Assembly: GCA_028275165.1 (NCBI GenBank)
Contig: JAQCNF010000119.1
Span: forward strand, 1 to 46,815
DNA length: 46,815 bases
Reading direction: 5' to 3'
Source of the DNA: Haloquadratum sp.
GTDB taxonomy: Archaea; Halobacteriota; Halobacteria; Halobacteriales; Haloferacaceae
Shown here piece by piece: positions 18,369 to 26,600 of the stretch (positions are counted from its first letter, which is position 1; each line of letters begins with the position of its first letter). Both the position numbers and the translations under genes were made by a program. A model generated the notes under the pieces. The model saw only the letters and a list, made by a program, of their open reading frames with translations, had not been told where the DNA came from and did not search any database.

Positions 18369-19727
18369 ATGTCGAGAGCCGGAATTGATGCTATCGAGAT
18401 CTGGACGGGGAAATTACAGTTAGACTTACCTCGAACGTTCGCTCCGGTCAAAGGCAGCGACCCACAAAAGTATCTGAAAGGAATTGGGATTGAATATTCA
18501 TCGCTGCCAGACGTGTATGAGGATATTGTCACGATGGGTGCAAATGCTGCGAAGCAACTCCTTGATAAAAAAGAGTTGGCGCCGGCCGATATTGGGCGAA
18601 TTGATGTTGCTACTGAGTCTTCGTTCGATAACTCGAAGCCAGTTTCGACCTACATTGCAGGCTGCCTTGAGTCGGTTTATGAGAGCAACTTCACCCATGC
18701 AAATAAAGGGGAGCGGAAGTTTGCGTGCCTCTCTGGCACTCAAGCTATCGACGATGCATACAATTGGATTCAAGCAGGGCGTCATCGAGGGAAACCCGCT
18801 CTTGTGATTGCGACGGATACTGCACTATACGAACGGGGTGATCCCGGTGAAGCCACGCAGGGCGCAGGGGCGATTGCGATGCTTATTGACGAAGATCCTG
18901 ATATCGTCTCCATATCACATTCACAGGGGTATGGGAGTGCTGACGAGACCGATTTTCTCAAGCCGAATCAACAGTTTCCAAGTGTCGATGGGAAGCGGTC
19001 CGTTCAAGTTTACCTTGCCCGCATGCGAGAGGCACTTGCTGATTATGAGTCTGTAGCTGGCAAGACCCACCCAGATGCGTTTGCTGCCGTCCCATTTCAC
19101 ACGCCATTCCCAGGGATGGTCCGAAAAGCTGCTTTATTAGGATATCGACACACGATACGGAATACGGATATTGAGGACGAGTTAGCCAGCGATATCGGTA
19201 CCCAGCCTCGAAGAAACGAGTTTGATTCTAACTCGGAGTTTGATGCGGAGATGCGCACATACATGGACGGACTGAAACAGACAGAAGCATATCAGGAGTG
19301 GTACGCTGACCGTATCGAACCGACAATTCAGTTCGCGCGTCAAGTCGGAAACTGGTACACTGGATCAGTGCATATCGCTCGGTACTCGGCTCTTCACAGT
19401 GCTGCCACTGCTGGAGACTCTCTCAGTGGAGAGCAACTTCTTGTTGGTTCATATGGTTCAGGAGCAGAGGCAGAGATTCACGTCGAAACCGTCCAGCCCA
19501 ACTGGAAGTCAGCCATCAACTCAGTCACGTTCGCCGAGTCACTTGCAAGTCGGTACGACTTATCATTTGAGGAATATGAACGAATACACGATGTACATAA
19601 CGCACAGAAAGAAACAGAAGTTGAACCATTTACTAACCCAGATGGTGAGTTCATCTTCACCGGATGGGGGCGAATGAATGAGCGCCGATACGAATACCGC
19701 CCATGTCAATCAGGGAATGCTTCGTAG
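18369..19727 (+). CDS. hmgB: Hydroxymethylglutaryl-CoA synthase
   Basis: A 452-residue thiolase-fold enzyme that condenses acetyl-CoA and acetoacetyl-CoA to HMG-CoA, the entry to the mevalonate pathway for archaeal lipids and carotenoids. The catalytic triad is visible: Glu83 in ATESSFD, Cys120 in FACLSGTQA and His244 in VPFHTPFPGM. Length is normal for eukaryote-like archaeal forms. Its last 18 bases overlap the end of the convergent HTH regulator gene, which may matter for regulation by antisense transcription. The product supplies the GGPP and carotenoid enzymes encoded elsewhere in the window. Confidence 0.95.
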   Translation: MSRAGIDAIEIWTGKLQLDLPRTFAPVKGSDPQKYLKGIGIEYSSLPDVYEDIVTMGANAAKQLLDKKELAPADIGRIDVATESSFDNSKPVSTYIAGCLESVYESNFTHANKGERKFACLSGTQAIDDAYNWIQAGRHRGKPALVIATDTALYERGDPGEATQGAGAIAMLIDEDPDIVSISHSQGYGSADETDFLKPNQQFPSVDGKRSVQVYLARMREALADYESVAGKTHPDAFAAVPFHTPFPGMVRKAALLGYRHTIRNTDIEDELASDIGTQPRRNEFDSNSEFDAEMRTYMDGLKQTEAYQEWYADRIEPTIQFARQVGNWYTGSVHIARYSALHSAATAGDSLSGEQLLVGSYGSGAEAEIHVETVQPNWKSAINSVTFAESLASRYDLSFEEYERIHDVHNAQKETEVEPFTNPDGEFIFTGWGRMNERRYEYRPCQSGNAS

Positions 19728-20417
19728 TGAGTCTAACATCGTTCCTAATTTCTGATTGACTATCGCCAGTGAAAACCCATCTATCGTTGCCAAAGCCGGC
19801 GCATGCTCCCATAGATCGCTTTCTTCTACCCCATGCAGGATCACTGCATTAGGCGTTGGATTGACCACTCGCATAGCGACAAGCGGTGATTCTCCACGAG
19901 TGACACCAGTAAAAATGAGTGCACGAGATGTTGACTGACCATACAACCGATAGAACTCCTCTGAGGAGAGCCGTGTAATCGCCTCAATACTGTTAATCAC
20001 TGTGTGTCCACTCAACCTATCTCTATTCCCTCGGACAAGCTCTGTTGCATCAATTGCGTTATACAGCGTGTCAAGTGGGATTGACGCGGGATACTCACGA
20101 AGATCTTGAACAATATCACTTTCAAATCCTGCCGAGATAACCCTCGCATACTGCCTAATTCGTCCACCACCCCGGTTTTCATCGATAGAGAGCAGCGCTT
20201 CTACCATCCGACGGATAACCCCGATGCCAGGACTCTCACGTCGTCCACTCTCGTAATCAGAGATAACCGAGGATGAGACATCAAGATGGTCTGCGAGTGT
20301 TGTCTGTGAAATGTCGAAATCGGTTCGCCACTTTCGGAGTGTCGCGCCAGGGTCGTCACTGAGCGTCACCTCACCTGCCATCCGGCGAGCTAAATCATCT
20401 TTTGGTACACTAGTCAC
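19710..20417 (-). CDS. XRE/Cro-type HTH transcriptional regulator with a large C-terminal domain
   Basis: A 235-residue protein. An XRE-type helix-turn-helix spans about residues 26-72 (SQTTLADHLDVSSSVISDYE, then SGRRESPG). The remaining 160 residues form a conserved domain without a known ligand site, with YGQSTSRALIFTGVTRGESP as a hallmark. The start is taken as GTG at 20417, giving the family-like N-terminus TSVPKDDLARRMAGEVTLSD; upstream codons are low-complexity and overlap the next gene's promoter. It converges on hmgB with an 18-base overlap. The pairing suggests, but does not prove, control of isoprenoid synthesis. Confidence 0.87.
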   Translation of the reverse strand: MTSVPKDDLARRMAGEVTLSDDPGATLRKWRTDFDISQTTLADHLDVSSSVISDYESGRRESPGIGVIRRMVEALLSIDENRGGGRIRQYARVISAGFESDIVQDLREYPASIPLDTLYNAIDATELVRGNRDRLSGHTVINSIEAITRLSSEEFYRLYGQSTSRALIFTGVTRGESPLVAMRVVNPTPNAVILHGVEESDLWEHAPALATIDGFSLAIVNQKLGTMLDSLRSIP

Positions 20418-20549
20418 GATTGCGAGCCCCAGTAAGTGCCTTTTTCGGGCGCATAGTCGACAGCTTTGCCAGCGGTCAAAAAAACAGTATCGGAGCGCTG
20501 GCAGAGTCCGACACCACAGCATTGTCAACGACGTGTAGGAGCGAGTCTT

Positions 20550-21215
20550 ATGCTGTTCTGGGTGCCACTTCCAGATGTGCCATCAACACTTGTTCACGTC
20601 TCATTGGGACTGATTATTGGTGCGGCCGTGCTTGGAGGGCGATTTGATCTCCGCCCTGCAATCTTGATCGTTGTTCTAACCGCGCTCCCTGATATCGATG
20701 TGTTCATTGAGCCAGTGCTTTCGGGCGCACATAGATCAGTCGGACATACGATTCTACTCCCCGTGGTTATCATTGCCATCCTGAGCTCTGGTTGGCTTGA
20801 TAGGTGGCTCTCTACCTGGGATGGATCGAATGGGAAGCCAACGGCGTTCGTCGCCGTTGGATGTATGTTTGCTGCTGGGATTGTTCCTGACCTACTGGTG
20901 GGCGGAATTAATCTATTCTATCCGATTCATGACCAGTTTTACACTGTCAACGGACGTTTATTTTATTCGACAGATCGGGGGTGGGTTCAGACGTTTTTTG
21001 AACAACAACGATCACAGACTGAGCCCCCGCGAACAACAGCAAATTTTGATTTCCGGACGGTGTTAGATGCAGAACCAACAATTGGCGCTAATTCTGACCA
21101 GGGTGGCTCTCAACGTGTTGAGCGAATTTTTCCCGTCGCAATGTCGGGGTTTCGTGCGTGGCTGATTCCAGTCGCAGTTTCTATCACTGCGATCCGGCTG
21201 ATGAGACCTGAGTGA
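20550..21215 (+). CDS. Membrane-bound metal-dependent hydrolase (YdjM/DUF457-like)
   Basis: A 221-residue membrane protein. The family signature is visible: Asp48-x-Asp50 in ALPDIDVF and His61-x4-His66 in HRSVGHT. About four hydrophobic segments. Proteins of this type are predicted zinc-dependent membrane hydrolases; the substrate is unknown. The ATG at 20550 was chosen over an earlier one at 20466 because the extra 28 residues are unlike the family. It is divergent from the HTH regulator. Confidence 0.8.
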   Translation: MLFWVPLPDVPSTLVHVSLGLIIGAAVLGGRFDLRPAILIVVLTALPDIDVFIEPVLSGAHRSVGHTILLPVVIIAILSSGWLDRWLSTWDGSNGKPTAFVAVGCMFAAGIVPDLLVGGINLFYPIHDQFYTVNGRLFYSTDRGWVQTFFEQQRSQTEPPRTTANFDFRTVLDAEPTIGANSDQGGSQRVERIFPVAMSGFRAWLIPVAVSITAIRLMRPE

Positions 21216-21260
21216 GCCTATCAAATAATACTTATTCAATCGTCTTCGAATACACGTACC

Positions 21261-21764
21261 ATGTTTAACAGGTTTCGAAATAACGGACCAGCAATACTCG
21301 TCCCCGCAGCATGGACCTTCGTTGCTCTTAGCTATCAAGATATCACGACGGTGCGTACACTAACGATTGCCCACGGTGTAATGACAGTCCTGTTGGTTCT
21401 GTTTGCAGTCTTTTCATATCGCGATATGAAACAAGGAGCACTGCGAACGTGGTGGTATGTGGTTGTGATAGGGGTTGTCGTGACACTCACCGGACTGATC
21501 GGATTGTTGTACTCGCCACTCAATGGCACATTGCCTGCGATCGCATTAGGTGGATGGATGATATTACCAGCAGTCGGATTCATCGATACCGGCCGTCGCC
21601 CAGGGGCGGCGAAAATGACAACGATTGCCCCTGCAGTACTCACGCTTTGTGGGGCTGGGGTATTCTATCTCATAGACAAAAGTGCTATAGCACAACTTGC
21701 CGGACTGACATTGGTGGGACTCGGCCAGACGATTGGAATTGCCGATGCAGTGTGGCGATATTGA
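21261..21764 (+). CDS. Predicted membrane protein, unknown function
   Basis: A 167-residue protein with about five hydrophobic segments (for example LTIAHGVMTVLLVLFAVF and WWYVVVIGVVVTLTGLIGLL). There is a positively charged loop RRPGAAK and few polar residues in the membrane. I do not recognise a named family. It follows the membrane hydrolase by 45 bases on the same strand, and an A+T-rich tract 30 bases before the ATG may be its own promoter. Its end is 23 bases from the convergent alanyl-tRNA editing gene. Confidence 0.75.
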   Translation: MFNRFRNNGPAILVPAAWTFVALSYQDITTVRTLTIAHGVMTVLLVLFAVFSYRDMKQGALRTWWYVVVIGVVVTLTGLIGLLYSPLNGTLPAIALGGWMILPAVGFIDTGRRPGAAKMTTIAPAVLTLCGAGVFYLIDKSAIAQLAGLTLVGLGQTIGIADAVWRY

Positions 21765-21787
21765 TTCTGGTTCCGTGTTTGCTTACT

Positions 21788-22987
21788 CTACTGTTCGCGT
21801 AGGTGCTCGACGATAGATTGTGGGGCAGCGCCTATACCACCACCTTGTGCGAACGTCGCTCTCCCACCGCCTCCGCCACCAAACTCACTCGTGAGTGTGT
21901 TCACAATCTCATCGGCACTGGGAGCTGTGCGTTCACCCACAGCGAAGACGACACGTACTGACGTTCCGTCAAGAATCGCCCCATAGATTGTCTGTGGGTG
22001 TTCGTTGACTCGCTCTTTGAGAATCTCGCCGACAGTGTTTGGATCGACATCAGAAAGCATTCCGAGTTGCCAGGTGTCCCCATCTCGAGAGAACGTCTCA
22101 AATGTGTCTAATGCACTGTCAACATACTGTTGCTGTGCCGCCTGTAATTCGTTTTCTAATCGATTTCGCTCATTTTGGAGGTGCTGTGCTGTCTCGGACA
22201 ACTCCAAAACGTTCGTTCCAAGACACGTCGTGACATCTGTTAATGCTTGATGATGGGTGGCCCGCTCCTGGATAGCTGGAGGACCAACAGCAAACTCCAC
22301 ACGTGTGAGCCCCTCACCCGGATTTGAACGATTAAGAACTGTGACAGGTCCAATTTCGATAGTATTTGAAACGTGTGTTCCGCCACAGGCAGCAATATCC
22401 CAGCCTTTGATCTCAACCAACCTGACATTTGATTGATCTTTCATCACTCCCTCCTCGGTTTGTGTGTTGAACGCGATATTTTCGTTATTTTGTGCCTCAC
22501 TCACAGCCACTTCACGCCAGCTCACAGGGCGTGAGTCCCAGATTGCTTGATTGGTTAACCGTTCTAATTCTACGACGTCAGCGGCGTCAACAGCGTCCTC
22601 TGTGGACAGATCAACGCGGATCTTCTCGGGGGTGATCTCGAATCCGCCATACCCAAGCTCATCGAATAGCGTTCGTGCTGCGCCATAGAGAGTGTGGCTT
22701 GCTGAGTGCGCCCGCATGCAGTACACTCTGAATGTATCATCAATTCTGCCCGTCACTGTATCGCCGACCGCCAGTTCCGGTTCTGAGCGGAGATGGTGAA
22801 CAATCGATCCATCAGATTTTGCTACCATTTCGACAGTTACGCCGCTGATAGTTCCCCGATCAGCGGGCTGGCCTCCACTTGCCGGATAAAAGTAGGTCTC
22901 AGACAGTTGTAGTATGTTATCTTCGATCGCAGTTACTTCAGCAGTGAACTCCCGAATATCAGGTTTCTCCGCTGCTTGCGGGTACAT
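21788..22987 (-). CDS. alaX: Alanyl-tRNA editing protein, long AlaX type with DHHA1 domain
   Basis: A 399-residue free-standing editing protein that removes serine or glycine wrongly attached to tRNA-Ala. The zinc site is intact: His-x3-His in AHSASHTLY (residues 94 and 98) and Cys-x3-His in CGGTHV (201 and 205). A coiled region near residues 265-285 leads into a C-terminal DHHA1 domain with the GGGGGGRATFAQGGG glycine-rich motif. The start at 22987 (MYPQAAEK) is preferred over one 4 codons upstream because a TATA-like TTATATTA lies about 27 bases before it. Length fits the AlaX-L class. Confidence 0.9.
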   Translation of the reverse strand: MYPQAAEKPDIREFTAEVTAIEDNILQLSETYFYPASGGQPADRGTISGVTVEMVAKSDGSIVHHLRSEPELAVGDTVTGRIDDTFRVYCMRAHSASHTLYGAARTLFDELGYGGFEITPEKIRVDLSTEDAVDAADVVELERLTNQAIWDSRPVSWREVAVSEAQNNENIAFNTQTEEGVMKDQSNVRLVEIKGWDIAACGGTHVSNTIEIGPVTVLNRSNPGEGLTRVEFAVGPPAIQERATHHQALTDVTTCLGTNVLELSETAQHLQNERNRLENELQAAQQQYVDSALDTFETFSRDGDTWQLGMLSDVDPNTVGEILKERVNEHPQTIYGAILDGTSVRVVFAVGERTAPSADEIVNTLTSEFGGGGGGRATFAQGGGIGAAPQSIVEHLREQ

Positions 22988-23060
22988 GGTTGCTAGCACT
23001 CCTTGCGAGTAATATAATTCACCGACTCGGATTCTTCGAACCTAAAGCATGAGTGTTCAG

Positions 23061-23585
23061 TTATGAACTGGTCTCAGTCTCTTGACGAAGCGTAACAGAG
23101 AGTCGCGATTCGAGTGTGCGAATGACCGTGCCACCAATCCCAGCCCGTGTGGCACGCCCTTGCTCAACCGCCATTATTTCTGCCTTCTCAATACCCAGCT
23201 CAGTTGCGAGTTCTTCGACAGTGAGTCCAGCCTGCTGGCGTGCTGATTCAGCCTGCTTGCCGTAATCAGATACTAAATATGGGAGCTGATCTGACTCATA
23301 TTCCGTGCCGCCCTCTTCCCAGTGCGTTGAATCACCAGTTACTTGATCATACATTTGTGCTTGGTTTTGAGCTGTGCGTTGACGGCGGCTAGTCTCAGTT
23401 GCAGACACATCAGAGCGGGACTGACTGTGAGTCTGTGCATCGTCGTGGGGAGCACATTCAGTGCAGACGTGAAGTTTCGCCCCGGCAACGTTTGCGAGTT
23501 CAAGTGAGTCCGTGGCTTCTCCACAGAGCTCACAACTACTTCCCTCGCTGCTGCCACCGCTGGACCCGGTGGAATATTTGGTCAT
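23061..23585 (-). CDS. MBF1-like transcription factor (zinc ribbon plus HTH)
   Basis: A 174-residue protein of the archaeal multiprotein bridging factor group. An N-terminal zinc ribbon uses Cys18, Cys21, Cys41 and Cys44 (CELCG...CTEC). A polar linker leads to an XRE-like HTH at about residues 105-155 (KQAESARQQAGLTVEELATE). MBF1 bridges TATA-binding protein and regulators in eukaryotes; in archaea its role is less certain. The start at 23585 (MTKYSTG) is supported by TTTAAAT about 28 bases upstream. A longer frame would run through the tRNA gene and is wrong. Confidence 0.87.
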   Translation of the reverse strand: MTKYSTGSSGGSSEGSSCELCGEATDSLELANVAGAKLHVCTECAPHDDAQTHSQSRSDVSATETSRRQRTAQNQAQMYDQVTGDSTHWEEGGTEYESDQLPYLVSDYGKQAESARQQAGLTVEELATELGIEKAEIMAVEQGRATRAGIGGTVIRTLESRLSVTLRQETETSS

Positions 23586-23645
23586 GTATATATCCAATTG
23601 GTGTATCGATTTAAATAGTGCGTGGCCACCTACGGCGTATTCTAA

Positions 23646-23730
23646 TGCGTGGGACCGGATTTGAACCGGCGGACCCCTATGGGACAGCGCCCTCAACGCT
23701 GCGCCGTTGGCCTGGCTTGGCTACCCACGC
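23646..23730 (-). tRNA. tRNA-Leu, anticodon GAG
   Basis: The minus strand folds as a class II tRNA: acceptor GCGTGGG/CCCACGC, D-stem GCC/GGC, anticodon stem CAGCG/CGCTG around TTGAGGG (anticodon GAG, reading CUC and CUU), a long variable arm CCCATAGGGG, and a T-arm with GGTTCAAATCC. The discriminator base is A, as usual for leucine. CCA is not encoded. No intron interrupts the anticodon loop. It points the same way as the MBF1 gene, 60 bases upstream of its start. Confidence 0.95.
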
Positions 23731-23854
23731 TCAAAGAGGATAAATTGCGTCTCAAACTAATCCCAGGTTTGTTAAATGCGTTTCCTTTCAGTGACAGTGG
23801 CGAAGTGAGGATAACTGCTAAACTCGGTGGTAAATCATAAATACGCCGCACTAT

Positions 23855-24012
23855 CGACTGCACGGCTCAAAAACCAGAGTTGGTCCTCTGTATCTACAGG
23901 TTGGACAGGGCGAGTATCTTGTAATCGTTCCCGATTGGAAATCTTCGGGTTCCAATCCCATGGTGATGTGTTGGGTCTCAAACCACTTCAGTTGACTCCA
24001 AGGCAGTTCACT
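23855..24012 (+). mobile_element. Solitary right-end relic of an IS1341-type element
   Basis: This stretch matches the right ends of the tnpB relics at 36.2-36.3 and 38.0-38.1 kb in order and sequence: GATTGGAAATC, GTGATG, a GGGTCT-A-AACCA/GGGTCTTGAGCCA element, and a closing AAGGCAGTTCAC (24000-24011). No tnpB coding sequence precedes it here, where tRNA-Leu lies 130 bases away. It ends about 65 bases before rsmA and lies at the inferred left breakpoint of an inversion. Confidence 0.7.
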
Positions 24013-24050
24013 ATCTATGTGATAAGAGACAACAGCAAGATACTGGAGAC

Positions 24051-24056
24051 TTAATA
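24051..24056 (+). promoter_or_regulatory. TATA box for rsmA
   Basis: TTAATA centred about 25 bases before the ATG at 24079. It favours that start over the ATG at 24067 and lies just beyond the IS right-end relic. Confidence 0.5.
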
Positions 24057-24078
24057 TCTGTATCTCATGATAAGAAGT

Positions 24079-24957
24079 ATGAATCAGCAGACGCTCGGGG
24101 CGGTCTCGGCCGAGCACGAGACGTTACGCGATCCGGACTCACTGCTTCAACGGGCTAATCAATTTGGCAATCCTGACCGAGACCAACACTTCTTGATTGA
24201 TGAGCGAGTCGTTAATCGAATTCCAGGTTATCTTCCAGCAACAGTGGACTTGTCACATATTTTGGAGATCGGCGGTGGGACAGGAATACTGACTGACCGA
24301 CTTTTAACAGTCGCTGACACCGTAACCGTTATCGAACAGGATAGTGAATTAGTTAGCTTCCTTCAGGCTGAATTTGAGACGGAGATTTCTGCCGGGAGGT
24401 TGGATATCATAGATGACGACGCACTGACAGTGTCTCTGCCAGACTTCACTGCCTGTGTCTCAAATCTACCGTATAGTATCTCTACACCTATCACATTTCG
24501 GCTCTTGCCAGAGCAACGACCGCTCATACTGATGTACCAAGCAGAAGTTGGTGAACGACTGGCCGCAGATCCAGACACCGACAGTTACGGACGGCTCTCT
24601 GTCGGTGCGCAACACTTCGCAGATGTTGAACCGGTTGAGTCAGTACCATCATCCGCATTCTCACCTCCGCCAGCTGTCGAGAGCGTTGTTATGCGATTTG
24701 TCCCACAGGAGCCGAGTTACACCGTCAGTGATGAAGAGCGGTTCTTTGACTTTGTGAAGGCACTATTTACACAGCGACGCAAGACCGTTCGGAATGCAAT
24801 TCGAAATACCACACACATATCGAACATAGAACGGGCAGATGAGGTGTTGGCTGAAGTTGACTCATCGTATCTCTCGAAACGACCAGAGAAGCTCACACCA
24901 GGGGACTTCGCATATCTTACCGAAATAGCTAATAGCGTCTCTTCTGATGACTCGTGA
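24079..24957 (+). CDS. rsmA: 16S rRNA adenine dimethyltransferase
   Basis: A 292-residue KsgA/Dim1-family enzyme that dimethylates two adjacent adenines near the 3' end of 16S rRNA during small-subunit assembly. The AdoMet motif ILEIGGGTGILTD is near residue 60, the acidic motif VIEQD follows, and the catalytic NLPYSIS motif is near residue 130. A C-terminal helical RNA-binding domain carries QRRKTVRNAIR. The ATG at 24079 is preferred on promoter spacing. It overlaps the next gene by 11 bases. In other euryarchaea it usually follows a DUF655 gene, which here lies 15 kb away. Confidence 0.94.
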   Translation: MNQQTLGAVSAEHETLRDPDSLLQRANQFGNPDRDQHFLIDERVVNRIPGYLPATVDLSHILEIGGGTGILTDRLLTVADTVTVIEQDSELVSFLQAEFETEISAGRLDIIDDDALTVSLPDFTACVSNLPYSISTPITFRLLPEQRPLILMYQAEVGERLAADPDTDSYGRLSVGAQHFADVEPVESVPSSAFSPPPAVESVVMRFVPQEPSYTVSDEERFFDFVKALFTQRRKTVRNAIRNTTHISNIERADEVLAEVDSSYLSKRPEKLTPGDFAYLTEIANSVSSDDS

Positions 24958-25540
24958 GGAGCTCGCCGACTCTCGGGGAATAAACAGAACAGTCTATCAG
25001 CCTGCAGAAGACTCACGATTATTATTTGAAGCGGTCAAAAAGGCTGGATATGGCCAATTGTTAGAGGTCGGCACGGGTTCTGGATGGGTAGCACGTAGAG
25101 CAGCATTGGTCACTGATGTCGATGCTGTATATGCAAGCGATATTAACCCACATGCTTGTCAAGTCACCAAAGCCCAGTCTGAGGTCGACATTGGAGTCGT
25201 TCAATCCAATCTCACCTCATGTTTCTTGGAGGGAGTCTTTGATACAGTTGCGTTCAATCCGCCATATTTGCCGACTGATGAGTCGGCAGAATGGGATGAC
25301 TGGATGGAACAAGCACTGTCTGGTGGTGAGACCGGCCGGAAGGTGATAGAGCCATTCCTCAACGTGGTCGGCCGAGTGCTCAATTCAGAGGGAATTGTGT
25401 TGTTAGTCGTGAGTTCGCTCACTAATTACGAGAAAGTCATGAACTATGCTGAGACGCGTGGATTCGATCATACAAAGCTCATCGAAGAGTCATACCCGTT
25501 TGAAACGCTCACTGTCGTACAGTTGAATAATAACTCATAA
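24947..25540 (+). CDS. hemK: HemK2/Mtq2-type protein (glutamine) methyltransferase
   Basis: A 197-residue AdoMet methyltransferase with LLEVGTGSGWVA near residue 40 and the diagnostic FNPPYLP motif near residue 105, which binds the side-chain amide being methylated. The archaeal/eukaryotic HemK2 group methylates the GGQ glutamine of the release factor aRF1. It lacks the N-terminal domain of bacterial PrmC, as expected. It overlaps rsmA by 11 bases, so the two form a coupled pair. Confidence 0.88.
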   Translation: MTREELADSRGINRTVYQPAEDSRLLFEAVKKAGYGQLLEVGTGSGWVARRAALVTDVDAVYASDINPHACQVTKAQSEVDIGVVQSNLTSCFLEGVFDTVAFNPPYLPTDESAEWDDWMEQALSGGETGRKVIEPFLNVVGRVLNSEGIVLLVVSSLTNYEKVMNYAETRGFDHTKLIEESYPFETLTVVQLNNNS

Positions 25541-25592
25541 GCATATTTATCTATAGGAAATATTAAGCCGCGGCATTACCAACCATCATTCG

Positions 25593-26600
25593 ATGGAAAA
25601 TCTCATTGCGACAAGCCCTGGGTTATTCCCCTTACCCGACTGGGCAAAGTCAGAATTATCCTCGCTCAAGGGGCATCAAAAGAGTGATCTGATTACCGGC
25701 GACGAGCCGGAAGAAATAGAACGAATATATACTGAGGCTCGCAGTGAAGCAATCACAGAGCAACAAAACGCAGGGCTTGACCGGGTAGTTGAAGCGCAAG
25801 TAAGGTGGGATGATATGCTTGCGCACCCCCTAACGCTGAATGATGCGGTTGAGACTGGTGGTATCGTCCGATATTACGATAACAACAATTTCTATCGTGA
25901 CCCACAGATTAGTGATGAGTTATCACACTCAGGGGACGTCGCAGCCGAACTGACTGCTGCGACGGAGCTGATTAAAGAGACTCCGCTTCAGACAGTGATG
26001 CCCGGGCCTTATACTTTAGCTCAGCTATCCTCAAACAGGTTCTATGAGAATGAGAAAGAGCTGCTCTCAGCGACTGCTTCATACTTAGCCAGCGAAATCG
26101 CTGAATTTCCAGACCATGAGACACTCTACTTACTGGAACCGTCATTGGTAAGTACACCGCCAAATGATGAACTCGCTCCATTTGTTTCGGAGAAGCTTAG
26201 TGAAGTCTCTGCTGCATCAGGTGGAGATGTTGTTATACACACATATTTCGGCGCGCTTAACGAGAAAACATATGCATACCTAATGGACGCAACAGTTGAT
26301 GCACTTGGGTTCGATATCGTCGCTGGGGACCGTGACAAAACGCTGTATAATGTCACTGAGTATGGGGTAACTCAGAATGTCGCACTCGGCGTTGCTGATG
26401 GGCAGAACACGCTCGTTGAATCGCCAGAAACGCTATATGAACGAGCAGAGTGGTTCTGCTCGCAAGTACCAGCGACAGAATTCAACGATGTGTATATCTC
26501 AACAAATACTGAGCCGTTTTATTTGCCAGTGAACAAACATCGTCAAAAACTCGCTGCACTGGCTACTGCAACAACGATCAGCGGGGAGGTTGAAGTCTAA
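25593..26600 (+). CDS. MetE-like protein lacking zinc ligands
   Basis: A 335-residue protein of the cobalamin-independent methionine synthase (MetE/UROD-like barrel) superfamily. The pattern VMPGPYTLAQLS and LLEPSLVSTPP aligns with its downstream neighbour. The zinc site is not kept: the His-x-Cys of active enzymes is His216-x-Tyr218 here (VIHTYFG), and the SPDCGLK cysteine segment is replaced by ISTNTEPFYLP. It is therefore unlikely to activate homocysteine itself. It overlaps the start of the second MetE-like gene by one base and may form a two-subunit enzyme with it, or bind the methyl donor. Confidence 0.83.
   Translation: MENLIATSPGLFPLPDWAKSELSSLKGHQKSDLITGDEPEEIERIYTEARSEAITEQQNAGLDRVVEAQVRWDDMLAHPLTLNDAVETGGIVRYYDNNNFYRDPQISDELSHSGDVAAELTAATELIKETPLQTVMPGPYTLAQLSSNRFYENEKELLSATASYLASEIAEFPDHETLYLLEPSLVSTPPNDELAPFVSEKLSEVSAASGGDVVIHTYFGALNEKTYAYLMDATVDALGFDIVAGDRDKTLYNVTEYGVTQNVALGVADGQNTLVESPETLYERAEWFCSQVPATEFNDVYISTNTEPFYLPVNKHRQKLAALATATTISGEVEV

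Noticed and set aside
23586-23696. N-terminal extension of the MBF1-like protein
   Set aside because: The extra codons lie over the tRNA-Leu gene; the downstream ATG has a TATA box at the right distance.
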